Position numbers and translations under genes: made by a program. DNA of 33,248 nt, from assembly GCA_001803565.1 (NCBI GenBank), contig MHDQ01000302.1, positions 1-33,248 on the forward strand. Direction: 5' to 3'. Of the stretch, positions 31,015 to 33,248 are shown piece by piece. Origin of the DNA: Nitrospinae bacterium RIFCSPLOWO2_12_FULL_45_22 (lineage in GTDB: Bacteria > 2-12-FULL-45-22). Position 1 is the first letter of the stretch. Every line of letters begins with the position of its first letter. The notes below the pieces were generated by a model. The model saw nothing but the letters and a program-made list of their open reading frames with translations. It had not been told where the DNA came from and ran no database searches.

Positions 31015-32225
31015 TATTCTCTTCCTCCTCTTTCTTTAGAATGGACAGAAAATCCTCCGAAAAGCCGCCATGTACTTTTCTTCTTTCTCTTTACCTGGGA
31101 GATTATTTCCCCAGTTGTAATAAAGCTTTTCGAGATCTCGTCTTTGGCATTACTATCAACCAGCGGGACCCCCTGGTTAATGGACAACTCTACCCGGGCA
31201 AAGTTATTAGGAATCTTATAGTCGAATTTATGATTCAAGGTCTTTTCTACCTCGTTAAGAGAAAAACCACTATCTTTCTGGTAGCGATTTAACAATAGTT
31301 TAATCTTTTCTGGGCTGTAACAGAGACGATCGAAGAGAAAAAGATATTTCTTGGTATTATGCAGGGCGGGGATAGTGAGTTGGGTTACCAGTATTATCTC
31401 ATCCGATAAATCGAGGGCTTTGATAGTTAATTCGCTCAAATATCTATCGGTATCAATTATAATATAGTCGAAACTTGTCTTACAGAGTCTTAAAATCTTT
31501 TCCACATGAGATGGCGGAATAAGCTCAGAATCCTCTACTTCTTGCGAGGTACCTAGTAGATAAAGACCAGAGGAGTGTCTCGCCAGCCCAGTCTCTAAAA
31601 ATGTCTGATCAACCCTTTCTATATCCCTAACAAAATCCCAGAGGGTGGTTATCGGGTTTAGGTCTAAGAAGAGGTGTAAATGACCAAACTGAATATTTAG
31701 GTCCAAGAGGACAATCTTTTTGTTCTCTTCCAGTAAGAGCATACTCTTGGCCAGGTTCACAGAAATAGTAGTCGAACCGGCACCTCCGGAACAGCCTATC
31801 ACAGATATAATTTTCCCCTGGGTTCCTTTGCTCTCAAGCTGGCTCTCTTTGGTCTCTCGCACCCGCTCAATAGCAGCCCTCAGCTCTTCTGCTTTAATAG
31901 GTAGGGAGAGGAAATCTTTGGCCCCGATCTTCAGGGCAGCCCGTAAGGTTTGAGGGTCTTGATTGGTGGAGATAAAAAAGAGAGAAATTCCAGGTTCTTT
32001 CTTGAGGATATTCTCAGCCATCTCCATCTCCCTCTGCATATCAACCTCACCTAAGTGCAAGAGCAAGATATCAGGAGAAAATTTTTGGATAATAGGAAGG
32101 GACCCCTGGACATGGGAGCGATGGAGGGAAAAATCTACCCCCCCTATCTCCTCCAGAAGCCATTTCGTGCTGGCTAGAAGCTCAGCATCCGGGCTTAAAA
32201 GCAGCAGCTTTAAACTCTCTCCCAT
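31014..32225 (-). CDS. cpaE: CpaE/TadZ-type pilus localisation ATPase
   Basis: 403 residues. Residues about 1-120 form a response-receiver-like domain without the usual phospho-acceptor pattern ([21 protein letters not shown]...[12 protein letters not shown]...[36 protein letters not shown]). Residues about 137-400 are a ParA/MinD-type domain, [24 protein letters not shown], in which the deviant Walker A loop has Ser for the usual second Lys, as is common in CpaE/TadZ. Later motifs are [20 protein letters not shown] and [11 protein letters not shown]. CpaE/TadZ places the pilus machine in the cell (family knowledge). The stop overlaps the cpaF start. The C-terminal 20 residues are basic. Confidence 0.92.
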   Translation of the reverse strand: MGESLKLLLLSPDAELLASTKWLLEEIGGVDFSLHRSHVQGSLPIIQKFSPDILLLHLGEVDMQREMEMAENILKKEPGISLFFISTNQDPQTLRAALKIGAKDFLSLPIKAEELRAAIERVRETKESQLESKGTQGKIISVIGCSGGAGSTTISVNLAKSMLLLEENKKIVLLDLNIQFGHLHLFLDLNPITTLWDFVRDIERVDQTFLETGLARHSSGLYLLGTSQEVEDSELIPPSHVEKILRLCKTSFDYIIIDTDRYLSELTIKALDLSDEIILVTQLTIPALHNTKKYLFLFDRLCYSPEKIKLLLNRYQKDSGFSLNEVEKTLNHKFDYKIPNNFARVELSINQGVPLVDSNAKDEISKSFITTGEIISQVKRKKKSTWRLFGGFSVHSKERGGRE

Positions 32226-32243
32226 TATCTCCTCCCCTTGTAG

Positions 32244-32729
32244 TTATAGCCACCCCGCGGGGACAGCCCCCAGGCTTTCCCGCGGTAGGGTAGTAGAAAA
32301 ACCAGGGAGCGGTATCTCTACCGGAATACCAAAAAAGCCGGATACTACGGATTTAAATTTATAGTTGATTATACTAACCCGAACATAACGGACATTCGCA
32401 TAGGTATTTGTACTACCATAACTACTATTCAGGTAATCAACCGCTACATTTGCTGGAGTCAGCTTGGGCTGGATCAGACTTCTATTATTAATGTTATCTA
32501 TAATATCGTCTACTGTTGCAGGCTTATAAGCGCCCCCTTCAAAGCCCGCTACTATCGCCTCCCGGGTGCCCCACCGGGTGGCCTCGACAATCGTACCCCA
32601 GGTATAAAGGGCCCGGCCGAATTCCATCACCCCCAGGACTATGGGTAAAAAGGTTAACAGCAGCACTAGAGGGAATTCTACCAGGGTTTGTCCTTCCTGC
32701 GAACACTTTCTTCTCGTCCTATTCCTCAT
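32244..32729 (-). CDS. TadE-type pseudopilin, second copy
   Basis: 161 residues from the ATG at 32729, with the ribosome binding site GGAG 9 bases upstream. The N-terminus has a basic stretch (MRNRTRRKCSQEG), a class-III-like cleavage context G-QTLVE (Glu at +5) and a hydrophobic helix (FPLVLLLTFLPIVLGVMEFGRALYTW). The remainder is a globular TadE-like domain (EATRWGTREAI...NVAVDYLNSSYGSTNTYANVRYVRVSIINYKF). TadE/TadF pseudopilins are processed by the prepilin peptidase TadV and aid pilus assembly (family knowledge). It sits 18 bases in front of cpaE. It differs from the neighbour at 32821 in the globular part. Confidence 0.87.
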   Translation of the reverse strand: MRNRTRRKCSQEGQTLVEFPLVLLLTFLPIVLGVMEFGRALYTWGTIVEATRWGTREAIVAGFEGGAYKPATVDDIIDNINNRSLIQPKLTPANVAVDYLNSSYGSTNTYANVRYVRVSIINYKFKSVVSGFFGIPVEIPLPGFSTTLPRESLGAVPAGWL

Positions 32730-32820
32730 CGTTAGATACTCCTTTATTTTCGTTCTACGTTCTATGTTGAGAGCAAACGTAGAGAACACCAGAAGGTTCT
32801 AACCCTTTACCCTTATCTTA

Positions 32821-33237
32821 TTAAGGTGAAAATAGATAAGGCATGGTTATTTCCGGGCTTAAATTGACCGTAAAGGGAATAATGCCCGGGACCAGGGACT
32901 GGAATTGATACCCCTGGATCCTCACGGTTATATACTGAGGTATAGCACCGGTATAAACGATTGCTACCTTACCGGTCGTCAACCCGGATAGCAGGGGAGC
33001 CCCCGTTCCAGTGCTATTGCCGTAAACCACTAAATTCTTGGCATTTGCGATTTCCCCTGGCAAATTTGATTGTTTGATAATATAGCGGCCCCCATCCCGG
33101 ATGGTCTTAGCCAGGGTATTGTATTGATAGAAGGCCCGGCCAAATTCTGTAATACCAAAGACCATCAGCAGTAATACGATCAGGACGATGGCCATTTCGA
33201 TAGTGCTGACCCCGCGATTATTCTTTAGCCTTCCCAT
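32821..33237 (-). CDS. TadE-type pseudopilin, first copy
   Basis: 138 residues from the ATG at 33237, near the right edge. MGRLKNNRG is followed by the prepilin-like site G-VSTIE (Glu at +5) and a long hydrophobic helix (MAIVLIVLLLMVFGITEFGRAFYQYNTL). The C-terminal domain is short (TGKVAIVYTGAIPQYITVRIQGYQFQSLVPGI). It is a TadE-like minor pseudopilin of the Flp pilus system, as above, and is separated from the second copy by 91 bases. Nothing else can be said of its upstream region, because the window ends 11 bases before its start; Flp, CpaB, CpaC and TadV are expected beyond but not seen. Confidence 0.86.
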   Translation of the reverse strand: MGRLKNNRGVSTIEMAIVLIVLLLMVFGITEFGRAFYQYNTLAKTIRDGGRYIIKQSNLPGEIANAKNLVVYGNSTGTGAPLLSGLTTGKVAIVYTGAIPQYITVRIQGYQFQSLVPGIIPFTVNLSPEITMPYLFSP

Positions 33238-33248
33238 ACCGCCGATGG

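Overview
The window carries three gene blocks separated by an unusually dense set of palindromic repeats. The content suggests an uncultivated, probably anaerobic, Gram-negative-type bacterium: lipoproteins with lipoboxes, a Tad/Flp pilus locus, an exosortase-associated (TIGR04073-like) protein, cobalamin-type and other radical SAM enzymes, a 2-hydroxyacyl-CoA dehydratase-type protein and bacterial RNase G and TsaD. No rRNA or other strong phylogenetic marker is present, so I do not assign a phylum.

Region 1 (1-9541, + strand) is a gas vesicle cluster. The order is gvpF/L (cut by the window edge), gvpG, a double zinc ribbon, gvpO, two ArsA/Get3-type ATPase ORFs, gvpJ, a second double zinc ribbon protein, a gvpH-type Hsp20, gvpK, a second gvpF/L, gvpM, dnaK and another small Hsp20. 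The backbone F-G-...-J-(H)-K-L-M resembles the haloarchaeal gvp order. The major shell gene gvpA and the AAA+ gene gvpN are not in the window and may lie upstream. Unusual points: GvpJ carries a C-terminal zinc ribbon, and its CX2CX13CX2C-(G/N)-W pattern recurs twice in the next gene. The ArsA ORFs look like one two-domain protein split by a frameshift, with a degenerate second half. The cluster also encodes its own Hsp70 and two Hsp20s. I read it as a gas vesicle assembly system with a dedicated chaperone and targeting set.

Region 2 (9755-21184) is mixed. On the minus strand is a secreted redox protein (two thioredoxin-like domains plus an FMN-binding-type domain with a flavinylation motif). 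It is followed by a B12-binding radical SAM protein, RNase G (rng), tsaD (minus strand), and a tightly packed + strand run: HgdB-like protein, endonuclease III/MagIII-like glycosylase, Mut7-C nuclease-like protein and endonuclease Q, then an SplB-like radical SAM protein. The last two both end in a sliding-clamp-type motif (QMSLF, QLSLF), which suggests a clamp-linked DNA repair operon.

Region 3 (21367-33237, minus strand) is a Tad/Flp pilus locus read right to left: two TadE-type pseudopilins, CpaE/TadZ, CpaF/TadA, TadB, TadC, a TPR lipoprotein (TadD-like), a polytopic membrane protein, a TIGR04073-like protein, a TPR lipoprotein with two tandem LytR_C-type domains, a coiled-coil protein and an unrecognised secreted protein. 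Flp pilin, CpaB, CpaC and the prepilin peptidase are absent and may lie beyond the right edge.

Between and sometimes inside genes are short palindromic, MITE-like elements. Several are nested one inside another, and two copies of one hairpin repeat are translated in the same frame inside unrelated gas vesicle genes. Repeat boundaries, domain assignments and starts were read by eye; no database search was run.
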